Positions 9,966 to 18,026 of a DNA stretch of 64,000 nt are shown in pieces (the stretch's first letter is position 1; each line of letters begins with the position of its first letter). The notes below the pieces were generated by a model. That model searched no databases. It was not told where the DNA came from and saw only the letters and a program-made list of their open reading frames with translations. This DNA comes from an uncultured Opitutia bacterium. GTDB taxonomy: Bacteria > Verrucomicrobiota > Verrucomicrobiia > Opitutales > UBA953. The stretch lies in the NCBI GenBank assembly GCA_945957395.1, contig CAMFKE010000001.1:1-64000 (forward strand), given 5' to 3'. The position numbers and the translations under genes were made by a program.

Positions 9966-10124
9966 ATGTCCCAGCACAACAGCTTCAAGAGCGGTGCCGC
10001 TTCCGGCGGTAACAAGCGCAATGTCCTCAAGCGTTTCGAGCGCGTCGAGCTTCTCCAGAAGCGCGGTGCCATCAAGACCGTCACCCGCGTGACGGCTCTC
10101 CCGAAGACCAAGCCCGATGCGTAA
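9966..10124 (+). CDS. Small basic protein of the PVC superphylum
   Basis: A 52-residue highly basic protein, MSQHNSFKSGAASGGNKRNV at the N-terminus and ending RVTALPKTKPDA. The central NVLKRFERVELLQKRG stretch matches the small basic protein family conserved across Planctomycetes, Verrucomicrobia and Chlamydiae, proposed to bind RNA or the ribosome. This recognition is from memory of the family. It stands as a single gene with its own terminator at 10143-10171. Its location next to rpsB-tsf fits a translation-related role but does not prove it. The Shine-Dalgarno is weak (AGAAAG). Confidence 0.88.
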   Translation: MSQHNSFKSGAASGGNKRNVLKRFERVELLQKRGAIKTVTRVTALPKTKPDA

Positions 10125-10142
10125 TCGCGCCTGTCGCACACG

Positions 10143-10171
10143 AAAACCCCGCCCTTGCCGGCGGGGTTTTT
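10143..10171 (+). terminator. Rho-independent terminator after the small basic protein gene
   Basis: A perfect 11-bp stem (10143-10153 with 10160-10170) with a 6-nt loop has A residues at the left base and five T residues at the right. It begins 18 nt after the stop codon. Confidence 0.9.
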
Positions 10172-10243
10172 GCTTTGAGCGGGTCGCCCGGTTTGCGTGC
10201 GCTTGACTTGCCGACCCGGCGCGACAGGTTCCGCGGGGTTCAC

Positions 10244-10294
10244 ATGATGCACCGCGGCGTCACGCTTCTTCTTACCGGCCGACTTCTTCCCTAG
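10244..10294 (+). CDS. Putative leucine leader peptide upstream of leuA
   Basis: This 16-codon open frame reads MMHRGVTLLLTGRLLP then TAG. Five of 16 residues are leucine, all encoded by CTT, arranged as CTT-CTT-CTT and CTT-CTT, whereas surrounding genes favour CTG and CTC. A GGGG run lies a few bases before the ATG. It lies ~220 nt before leuA and is followed by a terminator-like hairpin at 10360-10405. This is the layout of a leu attenuation leader, in which ribosome stalling at leucine codons senses charged tRNA-Leu. No homologue is asserted; function is inferred from codon content and position. Confidence 0.6.
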   Translation: MMHRGVTLLLTGRLLP

Positions 10295-10359
10295 GGGAAG
10301 CAGACCAATTTTCGCGCGGACAGCGGGCGCCGCCATAGACACGAAGGCCCGCAAAAACA

Positions 10360-10405
10360 AAGAGGGGAGATTCAAGAAACGGCGCAGACCGTCGTCTTCC
10401 CTTTT
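10360..10405 (+). terminator. Candidate attenuator hairpin in the leuA leader
   Basis: AAGAGGGGAGA (10360-10370) pairs with TCTTCCCTTTT (10395-10405) over 11 positions including two G-U pairs. An inner stem ACGG/CCGT lies inside the loop. The 3' arm ends in four T residues. The 3' arm sequence CTTCCC also occurs in the leader peptide (10286-10291), next to GGGAAG after its stop, so alternative pairings exist. Attenuator function is inferred. Confidence 0.5.
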
Positions 10406-10513
10406 GAAACAAGCCGCAAGCGGAGGCCGAAACAGGCTTTCGCGCGGCGACCTGAAACGACTCGGCCCGACCGGGCGAGTCATCCTCGAAACAGTAACTT
10501 TAAGGACATCCCC

Positions 10514-12199
10514 ATGAACTCCGGCGCCATCAAGAAATACCGCCCCTTCGCCTTCGGCCCCAAGCTCACCGACCGCCGCTGGCCCGACAACACCATCTCC
10601 CGCGCCCCCGTCTGGTGCTCCGTCGACCTGCGCGACGGCAACCAGGCGCTCGCCGTGCCCATGACCGTTCCCGAGAAGCTCGAACTCTTCCGCGAGCTGG
10701 TCCGCATCGGCTTCAAGGAAATCGAGATCGGGTTCCCGTCCGCCTCCGACACCGAGTTCGCCTTCACCCGCGAGCTCATCGAGAAGAAGCTCATTCCGGA
10801 CGATGTGACCGTGCAGGTGCTCGTGCAGTGCCGCGAGCACCTCATCGACCGCACCTTCGAGGCGCTCAAGGGCGTCAAGAATGTCATCATCCACATCTAC
10901 AACTCCACTTCGCCCCTGCAGCGTCGCGTGACTTTCGGCGACGCCACCAAGGAATCCATCCGGCAGATCGCGGTGGACGGGGCGCGCATGGTGAAGGAGC
11001 GGGTGGGGCGCCTGCCTGAGGCGAACATCCGCCTGCAGTACTCGCCCGAATCGTTCTCGGACACCGAGGTCGAGTTCTCCCTGGAGGTGTGCGTGGCGGT
11101 CATGGCCGAGTGGAAGCCCACCGCGCAAAAGCCCATTATTCTGAACCTGCCCGCCACGGTGGAGTGGGTCACCCCGAATGTGCACGCCGACCAGATCGAG
11201 TGGTTCTGCCGCAACATGAAGGACCGCAAGGCCGCCCTCATCTCGCTGCACACGCACAACGACCGCGGCACCGGCGTGGCCGCCACCGAGCTGGGCCTCA
11301 TGGCCGGTGCCGACCGTGTGGAGGGCACGCTCTTCGGCAACGGCGAGCGTACCGGGAATCTGGATATCGTGACCGTGGCGCTCAACATGTACACGCAGGG
11401 CGTCGAGCCCGGCCTGGATTTCACCGACATCCGTCGCATCCGCGAGGTGTACGAGCGCACCACGCGCATGAGCGTGCACGACCGCCACCCCTACGCCGGC
11501 GACCTTGTGTTCACCGCTTTCTCCGGCTCGCACCAGGACGCCATCAAGAAAGGCATGGATCTGCGCAAGGGCGCGCCCGCCGAGTCGGCGTGGGCGGTGC
11601 CGTACCTCACGATCGACCCGGTCGACCTGGGCGCCACCTACGAGGCCATCGTGCGCATCAACTCGCAGTCGGGCAAGGGGGGCATCGCCTACATCCTCGG
11701 TCGCGACTTCGGGTTCGACCTGCCCAAGCTCATGCACCCCGAGGTGGGCAACCTCGTGGGCGCCGAAGCCGACCGGCAGTCTCGCGAGCTTTCGCCCCGC
11801 GAGATTCGCGATTACTTCCGCAAGTTCTTCGTGAATGTGTCGGCGCCGCTGAAGCTGGTGTCGTTCGACGAGCACGAGGTGCCGGGTGAGACGCATGCGT
11901 TCGGGTGCGTCGCCAAGGTCGAGGTGAACGGCGCCACGCTGGACATTTCCGGCAAGGGCAACGGCCCCATCAACGCCTTCATGCACGCCCTGGCCGAGAA
12001 CGGCCTGAAGAAGGTTTCGCTCAAGGACTACCGCTCGCACGCCCTCGGCGGCGAAGGCTCGGCCTCCGAGTCGGCCGCCTATGTGTGCGTGGAGCGCGAT
12101 TCCGACGGCGCGAAGTTCTGGGGCTGCGGCGTGGACACGAGCATCGAGCTCGCCGGCCTGCTCGCCCTGGTCTCCGCCATGAACCGCGCCGGCGTTTAA
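10514..12199 (+). CDS. leuA: 2-isopropylmalate synthase (type 2 LeuA)
   Basis: The protein has 561 residues, matching the long fungal/actinobacterial-type LeuA rather than the E. coli type. It condenses acetyl-CoA with 2-oxoisovalerate, the committed step to leucine. The HMGL-like TIM barrel occupies about residues 30-320: SVDLRDGNQAL near the start, the metal-binding HTHNDRGTG motif and LFGNGERTGN. The C-terminal ~150 residues form the LeuA allosteric domain. It stands alone; leuB and leuCD are not in the window. A leucine-rich leader and candidate attenuator precede it. A strong terminator follows at 12223-12267. Confidence 0.97.
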   Translation: MNSGAIKKYRPFAFGPKLTDRRWPDNTISRAPVWCSVDLRDGNQALAVPMTVPEKLELFRELVRIGFKEIEIGFPSASDTEFAFTRELIEKKLIPDDVTVQVLVQCREHLIDRTFEALKGVKNVIIHIYNSTSPLQRRVTFGDATKESIRQIAVDGARMVKERVGRLPEANIRLQYSPESFSDTEVEFSLEVCVAVMAEWKPTAQKPIILNLPATVEWVTPNVHADQIEWFCRNMKDRKAALISLHTHNDRGTGVAATELGLMAGADRVEGTLFGNGERTGNLDIVTVALNMYTQGVEPGLDFTDIRRIREVYERTTRMSVHDRHPYAGDLVFTAFSGSHQDAIKKGMDLRKGAPAESAWAVPYLTIDPVDLGATYEAIVRINSQSGKGGIAYILGRDFGFDLPKLMHPEVGNLVGAEADRQSRELSPREIRDYFRKFFVNVSAPLKLVSFDEHEVPGETHAFGCVAKVEVNGATLDISGKGNGPINAFMHALAENGLKKVSLKDYRSHALGGEGSASESAAYVCVERDSDGAKFWGCGVDTSIELAGLLALVSAMNRAGV

Positions 12200-12222
12200 G
12201 CGCTTCCGCAGGTCCGCCATTC

Positions 12223-12267
12223 AAGGCCGCCGCTCGGGTTCACGCCCGGTCGGCGGCCTTTGTTTTT
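12223..12267 (+). terminator. Terminator after leuA
   Basis: A perfect 10-bp stem (12223-12232 with 12251-12260) around an 18-nt loop is followed by TGTTTTT. Confidence 0.85.
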
Positions 12268-12364
12268 CCTGGTTTACGCCGCGGGTGCTCGGCCGGCGGG
12301 GCATTGATTTTTTCAAAGTCGTCGGCCTTGCGTTCGGCGCCCGGGGCGCCGGTGTGGTTCCCTC

Positions 12365-13360
12365 ATGATGACCCCGTCCCCGCGCCCCCTTCGCCGCATC
12401 GATTGCCATGTCCACCTGGTCGGCGACGGTTCCGACGGCTCCGGCTGCCTCTTCCGGCTGCCGTCGCCGCTGAAGCGCTTTCTCGCCCGCTGCATGTTGA
12501 GCGAGGTAGGACTGGACCCCTCGGTGTTGAAGGGCGGGCTCGACCGCGCGTATCGCGAGGCGCTGCTGCGCTATGTGGAGGATTCCGGGTTGGACGCCGC
12601 CGTGGTGCTGGCGCAGGACTGGCCGTACGACGAGCGCGGCGAACCGTTGCGCGAGCGGGGCAGTTTTTTCGTGCCCAACGACTATCTGCTGGAGGTCTGC
12701 GCGGCCTCCGGCGGGCGTTTCATCCCCGCCGTCTCCATTCACCCGTATCGCCCCGACGCCTGCCGTGAGCTGGAGCGGTGCGTGGCGCGCGGCGCCAAGG
12801 TGCTCAAACTGCTGCCGAACTGCCATAACGCCGACTGCAACGCGCCGCGTACGCGCGACTTCTGGAAGCTCATGGCGGACACCGGCACGGTGTTCCTTAG
12901 CCACACCGGCGGCGAGTACTCGGTGCCGGTGATCAACCGCGACTACGAGTCGCCGGAGATTTTGCGCCAGCCGTTGGAACTGGGCGTCACCTGCATAGCC
13001 GCGCACGGCGCAGGCGCCTCGGCGCCGCTCATCAGCCGTGATCACACGGAGCGTCTCGTCTCGATGTTCCGCGAGTACCCGCACCTGTATTGCGACAACT
13101 CCGCGCTGTGCACGCCCAACCGCGCCGGCACCGCGAAACGCCTTCTGCGCTCCGACGCCGTGGGGCGCGTGCTGCACGGCAGCGATTTCCCGGTGCCCGT
13201 GAGCGGACTTGGCCCCTGGGCACGCGGGTTGTTGCCGTGGTCGGCCGTGCGGGCCGCCTCGCGCGACGCCAACCCGCTGCGTCGCGATGCGGGCCTCAAG
13301 CGCGCCATGGGCTTCGGCGACGAGACTTTCACGCGACTCGACGGCCTCCTGCGCGCCTAG
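12365..13360 (+). CDS. Amidohydrolase-family metal-dependent hydrolase (amidohydrolase 2 type)
   Basis: The protein has 331 residues with a TIM-barrel amidohydrolase signature. The N-terminal metal motif is IDCHVHL; later histidines occur in AVSIHPY, FLSHTGGEY and CIAAHGAG; the C-terminal VLHGSDFPVP supplies the conserved catalytic-type Asp. Members hydrolyse or decarboxylate varied small molecules, and the substrate cannot be read from sequence. No signal peptide, so cytoplasmic. Two adjacent ATG codons start the frame (12365 and 12368). It is isolated between terminators. Confidence 0.8.
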   Translation: MMTPSPRPLRRIDCHVHLVGDGSDGSGCLFRLPSPLKRFLARCMLSEVGLDPSVLKGGLDRAYREALLRYVEDSGLDAAVVLAQDWPYDERGEPLRERGSFFVPNDYLLEVCAASGGRFIPAVSIHPYRPDACRELERCVARGAKVLKLLPNCHNADCNAPRTRDFWKLMADTGTVFLSHTGGEYSVPVINRDYESPEILRQPLELGVTCIAAHGAGASAPLISRDHTERLVSMFREYPHLYCDNSALCTPNRAGTAKRLLRSDAVGRVLHGSDFPVPVSGLGPWARGLLPWSAVRAASRDANPLRRDAGLKRAMGFGDETFTRLDGLLRA

Positions 13361-13381
13361 CGCGGGAAGGGTTCGGGGCAT

Positions 13382-13420
13382 GAAAATGCCCCGGCACGGC
13401 GGGCGTGTCGGGGCGTTTTC
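13382..13420. terminator. Bidirectional terminator between the amidohydrolase and lipA
   Basis: A 16-bp stem (13382-13397 with 13405-13420, two G-U pairs) has GAAAA at one base and TTTTC at the other, serving both convergent genes. Confidence 0.85.
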
Positions 13421-13439
13421 AGTGTTGCGTCGAGGACGC

Positions 13440-14339
13440 TCAGGCCAGGGCCGGCGCGAGGCGCGTTTTGCGACGCTCGAGCAGGTTGAATTTATCGGCG
13501 GCCACATCGGCCTTGTACGAGGAGCGCACGAGCGGGCCGGATTCGCAGACATCGATGCCCAGCTCGTGGGCGAAGGCCTTCCACTCGGCGAACTCGTCCG
13601 GGTGCACCCAGCGGTCGATGGGCGCGTGGTCCTTGGACGGAGCGAGGTACTGGCCGATGGTCAGGATGTTCACGCCCGCGGCGGCGATGTCGCGCAGCAG
13701 CTGCGCCACTTCCTCCTTCTGTTCGCCGATGCCCAGCATGATTCCGGTCTTCGTGATGAAGCCGCGGGCCTTGGCGTGCTTGAGCACCCACAGCGAGCGC
13801 TCGTAGCGGGCGGTCTTGCGGATGGGGCGCTGCAGGCGTTCCACGGTTTCCATGTTGTGGTTGAACACATCCGGCTCGGCGTCCAGCACGAGGTCCAGGT
13901 GTTCCTGCACGCCGCGGAAGTCCGCCGGCAAAATTTCAATCGTGGTGGTCGGGCACTTGGCGCGCACCGCGCGCACGGTGGCCGCCCAGATCGCCGCGCC
14001 GGTGTCCTTGAGGTCGTCGCGGGCGACCGAAGTGATGACCACATGCTTGAGCTTCATCTTGGCGATGGAGTCCGCCACGCGCGCCGGCTCGCCCAGGTCG
14101 AGCTCGGTGGGGCGTCCCGACTGCACGGCGCAGAAGGCGCAGGTGCGCGTGCAGATGTTGCCCAGGATCATGACCGTGGCCGATTCGCGCGACCAGCACT
14201 CGCCCATGTTCGGGCACTGGGCGCTCTGACACACCGTGTGCAGCGAGTTTCCGTCGATGTTCTTGCGCGTCTCGGTGTAGCGCGGGCCGGACGGCAGTTG
14301 GGCGCGAAGCCAGTCGGGTTTGCGAGCGGTCGTGAGCAT
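13440..14339 (-). CDS. lipA: Lipoyl synthase
   Basis: The protein has 299 residues. It inserts two sulfurs into octanoyl-lipoyl domains with radical S-adenosylmethionine chemistry. The auxiliary cluster motif is complete (CQSAQCPNMGEC, C-x4-C-x5-C), as is the radical-SAM motif CTRTCAFC (C-x3-C-x2-C). The start at 14339 gives MLTTARKPDWLRAQLPSG; the frame runs upstream without conserved sequence. lipB lies further upstream on the same strand, but a low-GC acetyltransferase gene on the opposite strand separates them, so lipA needs its own promoter. Confidence 0.97.
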   Translation of the reverse strand: MLTTARKPDWLRAQLPSGPRYTETRKNIDGNSLHTVCQSAQCPNMGECWSRESATVMILGNICTRTCAFCAVQSGRPTELDLGEPARVADSIAKMKLKHVVITSVARDDLKDTGAAIWAATVRAVRAKCPTTTIEILPADFRGVQEHLDLVLDAEPDVFNHNMETVERLQRPIRKTARYERSLWVLKHAKARGFITKTGIMLGIGEQKEEVAQLLRDIAAAGVNILTIGQYLAPSKDHAPIDRWVHPDEFAEWKAFAHELGIDVCESGPLVRSSYKADVAADKFNLLERRKTRLAPALA

Positions 14340-14630
14340 GGTGAGTCGGAGGGTTTCGAGCTTGAGGCCGAGTTCAACCGGAAAGGCTTGGGCCTTCCGG
14401 GCATGGGGGGCAGTTACGCGAGCCCGCCGGAATGGCAAGCGGTCAGGGCTCGTGGCTCCCGCCCATTTTCTGTCGGTTTGCCGTCTTTGCCGGCGTGCAC
14501 GGCGCCGGCGCGTATCAGGTCGTACGGGTGCTGCCGTTGCAATTAGGCGGTGTGCTTGCTGTCGGCGTTCGCCCCCCGTGCATGCTTTGGGGCGTCTTTG
14601 AAAAGGCTGGAGAAGTGTCGGTTTTCGATC

Positions 14631-15179
14631 ATGATTTCAGAGGTTATGAACCTCACGAAAACAAGGATCACCTCCGCGCACCAAAGGGAGTTTCCGCATT
14701 TTTGGAGTCTCTACCGGGAGAGTTTTCCTGAGGTTGAGCGCAAGGATATGTCGGGTATGTGCCGGGCTTTGGTAAAGGACCGTTTTTATAACGAAATGTT
14801 TTTCAGTGATGGGGAGCCTGAGGCCATGCTCGCCTATTGGCTGTATCCGGAGTTTTGCTACCTGGAATATATTGCCGTTGATCCATCCCGGAAGGGACAT
14901 GGCACGGGCTCCCGGATATTGAAGGAACTGTTGGGGCGCACGACGCTCCCCGTGATTTTGGAGATAGAACCGGTGGTGGATGATACCACGCTGCGCCGCC
15001 GGGTGTTTTATGAGCGGCTGGGGTTTGTGGGCAACCCGCAGCATGAACACATGCAGCCTCCCTACCAAAAAGGTTTTCAACCCCTGCCGATGCTGTTGAT
15101 GACCTATCCGGTGCCCATCACCGCCGAGGCTTACCGCCACTTTTATAGCATACTCTCCACGGAAATTGTGGAGATATGA
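14631..15179 (+). CDS. GNAT-family N-acetyltransferase, low GC
   Basis: About 182 residues. The GNAT acetyl-CoA signature appears as YLEYIAVDPSRKGHGTGSRI, that is beta-4 followed by the R-x-x-G-x-G/A-like loop. A later RRRVFYERLGFVG segment is the usual C-terminal GNAT motif. The substrate is unknown. Sampled 60-base stretches within it are about 47-50% GC, against about 72% in a lipB stretch, and its codons are mixed. This suggests recent acquisition. It sits between lipA and lipB on the opposite strand. The start is uncertain: ATG at 14631 or 14646, the latter with AGAGG directly upstream. Confidence 0.8.
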   Translation: MISEVMNLTKTRITSAHQREFPHFWSLYRESFPEVERKDMSGMCRALVKDRFYNEMFFSDGEPEAMLAYWLYPEFCYLEYIAVDPSRKGHGTGSRILKELLGRTTLPVILEIEPVVDDTTLRRRVFYERLGFVGNPQHEHMQPPYQKGFQPLPMLLMTYPVPITAEAYRHFYSILSTEIVEI

Positions 15180-15251
15180 AACTCCGGGCGAGGCGCCCCT
15201 GTGTCGCATCTCCCGAGGGTGAAATCGCCGGCTCGGGATGCGTGGGGCGAA

Positions 15252-15914
15252 CTATCGCGGCCGGGAAAATATGCGGAGCGCCTCGGCGGCCAGAAGCTCC
15301 TTGAGCGCGGCCATGTCCACCGGCCTGCCGAGCTCGGCGGAAAGGGAGGTGACGCCGCCATCGTCGGGCGAAATGCCGCAGGGCACGATGCCGCCGAAGA
15401 TGCCCAGGTCGTTGTTCACGTTGAGCGCGAAGCCGTGGTAGGTGACCCAGGAGCGCGCGGCCACGCCGATGGCGGCGATCTTGCGCGTGCCGGCGCCCAC
15501 CCAGACACCCGTCTTGCCCTCGCGCCGGTCGGCGTCGAGGCCGAGCAGGCGCAGGGTGTCGATGAGCACCTGTTCGAGGTCGCGCAGGAAGGCGTGCAGG
15601 TCGCGCCCGCGGTTTTCCAAATCCACGATGGCGTAGCCGACGAGCTGGCCCGGGTTGTGCGCCGTGATGTCACCGCCGCGCGAGACGCGGTGCAGCGTCA
15701 CGCCGCGTTCGGCCAGTTCATCCTCGGGAACGAGGAGGTGTTTCTCGGCGCCGGGTCGCGAGCCGAGCGTGTAGGTCGCCGGGTGTTCGCAGAGTATCAG
15801 CGTGTCGGCGATCTCGCCGCGCCGGCGCGCCTCGCACAGGGCGAGCTGCAACGCGAGCGCCTCGTCGTAGGGGACGAGGCCGCGATCGTTGATGACGAGG
15901 GCGTGGGCGGTCAT
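15252..15914 (-). CDS. lipB: Octanoyl-[acyl-carrier-protein] transferase LipB
   Basis: The protein has 220 residues. It moves octanoate from acyl carrier protein to lipoyl domains, providing the LipA substrate. Family hallmarks are present: HPATYTLGSRPGAEKH, RGGDITAHNPGQLVGYAIVDL, GRKIAAIGV-like GTRKIAAIGVAARSWVTYHG, and FGGIVPCGI with the active-site cysteine. The ATG at 15914 removes a long non-conserved upstream extension. It is the last gene of a run of minus-strand genes starting near 21.1 kb; hisC ends about 95 nt before it. Confidence 0.95.
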   Translation of the reverse strand: MTAHALVINDRGLVPYDEALALQLALCEARRRGEIADTLILCEHPATYTLGSRPGAEKHLLVPEDELAERGVTLHRVSRGGDITAHNPGQLVGYAIVDLENRGRDLHAFLRDLEQVLIDTLRLLGLDADRREGKTGVWVGAGTRKIAAIGVAARSWVTYHGFALNVNNDLGIFGGIVPCGISPDDGGVTSLSAELGRPVDMAALKELLAAEALRIFSRPR

Positions 15915-16009
15915 GTTTGTTCGGACACGGAAAACACGAAAGGCGCGGAATGTCAGGTCGGCCCGAATGAACCCGGGCCTGACGCCCGCGCCTTTGGGCG
16001 TCCGACGGC

Positions 16010-17113
16010 TTACTTGCCGAGAACGGAGGCGAGCTCGCGCAGGAAGCGCTCGTTCTGCTCGGCGGTGCCGACGGTGACGCGCAGGCTGTCGGGCATGGCG
16101 TAGGGCGCGAGGGGGCGCACGATGACGCCGCGCTTTTGCAGTTCCGCGAAGGTCTTGGCGGCGACGCCGGGGGTGTGCACGACGACGAAGTTGCCGTAGC
16201 TGGGGATGTAGCGGAGGCCGAGCTTCTCGAAGCCCGCGTAGAGTTGCCTGAGGCCCTCGCTGTTCACGCGGCGGCTTTCCTCGATGAACTTCGTGTCGTC
16301 CAGCGCGGCGATGGCGGCGGCCTGGGCGGGCAGGTTCACATTGAACGGCTGGCGCACGCGGTTGAGCAGACCCACTACCTCCTCGGAACCGAAGAGGTAG
16401 CCGATGCGCAGGCCGGCGAGGCCGTAGATCTTGGAGAAGGTGCGCGTGACGACGACCTTGCGGCCTTCGGCGATGAGCGGGCGGAAATCGGCGGCCTCGT
16501 CGAGGTACTCGGTGTAGGCTTCGTCGATGCACAGGATGACATGCTCCGGCAGGCTGCGCGCGAACTCGAGGAGCTCGGCGGGCTTGTCGTTCGTGCCTGT
16601 CGGGTTGTTCGGGCAGGCGAGGAAGATGATGCGCGTCTTGTCGGTGACCGCGGCGCGCATGGCCTTCAGGTCGTGCGCGTAGCCGGGCATGGGCACGGGC
16701 ACGGGCGTGGCGCCGAACATGAGCGCGGCGAGCTTGTACACCACGAAGCCCTGCGCGCCGAACACGATCTCGTCGCCGGGGCCGGCGAAGGCCTGTGCGA
16801 GCAGGACGAGCACCTCGTTGGTGCCGTTGCCGATGACGAACTGCGAGGGCTTCAGCCCCCAGTACTGCGAAAGCTTCTGGCGCAGCGCGAAGGTGCCGGC
16901 GTCCGGGTACAGGTGGCCGTGATCCAGCGACTTCTTCGCGGCGGCCAGGCCGAGGGGCGACATGCCCAGCGGGCTCTCGTTGGAGGCCAGCTTGATGATG
17001 TTCGCCGGGTCGAGGCCGAACTCGCGCGCCACATCCTCGATGGGCTTGCCCGCCTCATACACGGGCTGGGACAGGACGGACTTGCGGGCGAGGTCGGTGT
17101 AGGAAAGTGCCAT
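16010..17113 (-). CDS. hisC: Histidinol-phosphate aminotransferase
   Basis: The protein has 367 residues, a class II (HisC-type) PLP aminotransferase of fold type I. It converts imidazole-acetol phosphate plus glutamate to histidinol phosphate. Visible motifs are KLASNESPLGMSP, YPDAGTFALR, GNGTNEVLVLL, ACPNNPTGT and the PLP-lysine segment TRTFSKIYGLAGLRIGY. No other his gene is present, and some HisC-like proteins act on aromatic amino acids, so specificity is likely but not proven. Confidence 0.93.
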   Translation of the reverse strand: MALSYTDLARKSVLSQPVYEAGKPIEDVAREFGLDPANIIKLASNESPLGMSPLGLAAAKKSLDHGHLYPDAGTFALRQKLSQYWGLKPSQFVIGNGTNEVLVLLAQAFAGPGDEIVFGAQGFVVYKLAALMFGATPVPVPMPGYAHDLKAMRAAVTDKTRIIFLACPNNPTGTNDKPAELLEFARSLPEHVILCIDEAYTEYLDEAADFRPLIAEGRKVVVTRTFSKIYGLAGLRIGYLFGSEEVVGLLNRVRQPFNVNLPAQAAAIAALDDTKFIEESRRVNSEGLRQLYAGFEKLGLRYIPSYGNFVVVHTPGVAAKTFAELQKRGVIVRPLAPYAMPDSLRVTVGTAEQNERFLRELASVLGK

Positions 17114-17178
17114 GGTGGCGACCGTGCATGCTCATCGGGGATTGTTTGGCAATCCCCGGCGCGCACCCGGTCGCTAAC

Positions 17179-17994
17179 TCAGGCCTGCGCCTTGTGCGAC
17201 TTCACCACCGCCGCGAGCTCCTCGGCGCGAGCCTTGCCGGCGTCGAGGCGACGGCCGAGACGGTGCCCGAGCATGTCGCGCCCTTTCACCGACGGCTTGT
17301 CGTTCTCCGAGGCCGCCACGGCGTACCAGGCGTAGGCTTCGAGCTCGTCGGCGGGCACGCCGTCGCCGTCGGCGAGGCGCGCGGCGAGCGTGAGCTGGGC
17401 GGTGTGGTCGCCGCGTTCGGCGGCGAAACGGTACCAGCGCAGGGCCTGCTTCATGTCCTCGTCCACGCCGTCGCCGTCCTCATAGAGGCTGGCGAGGTTG
17501 TGCGCGGCGCGGGCGTCGCCGCGCTCGGCGGCGAAGAGGTACCAGTGGGCGGCCTGTTCGAAGTCGGGTTCGTCAAGGCCGAGGCCCTCGTCGTAGAGCA
17601 CGCCGAGGTTGAACGCGGCGCGCGCTTCGCCGGCCTCGGCGGAGCGGCGGTACCAGTCCATGGCCAGGGAGTAATCCTGTTTCACGCCGATGCCCTCGTC
17701 GTGCATGCCGCCGAGCTTGAGCATGGACTTGGCGTGGCCTTGGTCGGCGGCTTTGCGGTAAAGGCGCGCGGCGGAAGCCTCGTCCTTCTTGACGCCCTGG
17801 CCCTTGAGCAGGCGGTTGGCGTAGTTGAAAATCGCCTTCACATGGCCGGCTTCGGCGGCGCGGCGGAAGCAGTCGGCGGCGCGAGCCTCGTCGGCCTTCA
17901 CGCCGTCGCCCTTGGCGTAGGCGAGGCCGAGCTTGAACAGGGCCTCCATGTCGCCGCCCTCGGCGGCCTTGAGGAGTGAGTCGGGGGTCGTCAT
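17179..17994 (-). CDS. Sel1-like repeat protein
   Basis: A 271-residue protein built almost entirely of Sel1-like (SLR/TPR-related) repeats, roughly six to seven units of ~36 residues with the pattern A-x2-G-x-L-Y-x2-G-x-GV-x-x-D-x2-x-A-x2-W-Y-R-x-A-A-x-x-G. There is no signal peptide. Such solenoids mediate protein contacts; no specific partner can be named. The ATG at 17994 starts at the first repeat; the frame is open upstream without conserved sequence. It lies 32 nt after the CBM9-like gene and 65 nt before hisC. Confidence 0.88.
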   Translation of the reverse strand: MTTPDSLLKAAEGGDMEALFKLGLAYAKGDGVKADEARAADCFRRAAEAGHVKAIFNYANRLLKGQGVKKDEASAARLYRKAADQGHAKSMLKLGGMHDEGIGVKQDYSLAMDWYRRSAEAGEARAAFNLGVLYDEGLGLDEPDFEQAAHWYLFAAERGDARAAHNLASLYEDGDGVDEDMKQALRWYRFAAERGDHTAQLTLAARLADGDGVPADELEAYAWYAVAASENDKPSVKGRDMLGHRLGRRLDAGKARAEELAAVVKSHKAQA

Positions 17995-18026
17995 GGGGTG
18001 GGGGACGGGGAAGGGGTGGTGCCGGT

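Noticed and set aside
7982-10012. A 676-residue plus-strand open frame across tsf and rpsB
   Set aside because: It is antisense to two unmistakable translation genes, Gly/Val/Asp-rich and without homology.
9956-12220. A long minus-strand frame opposite leuA
   Set aside because: It is low complexity (Gly/His/Arg/Val) and overlaps the whole of the well-conserved leuA.
15961-16009. Terminator after hisC
   Set aside because: GACGCCC (15981-15987) and GGGCGTC (15996-16002) form a hairpin but no T run follows on either strand, so termination is not supported.
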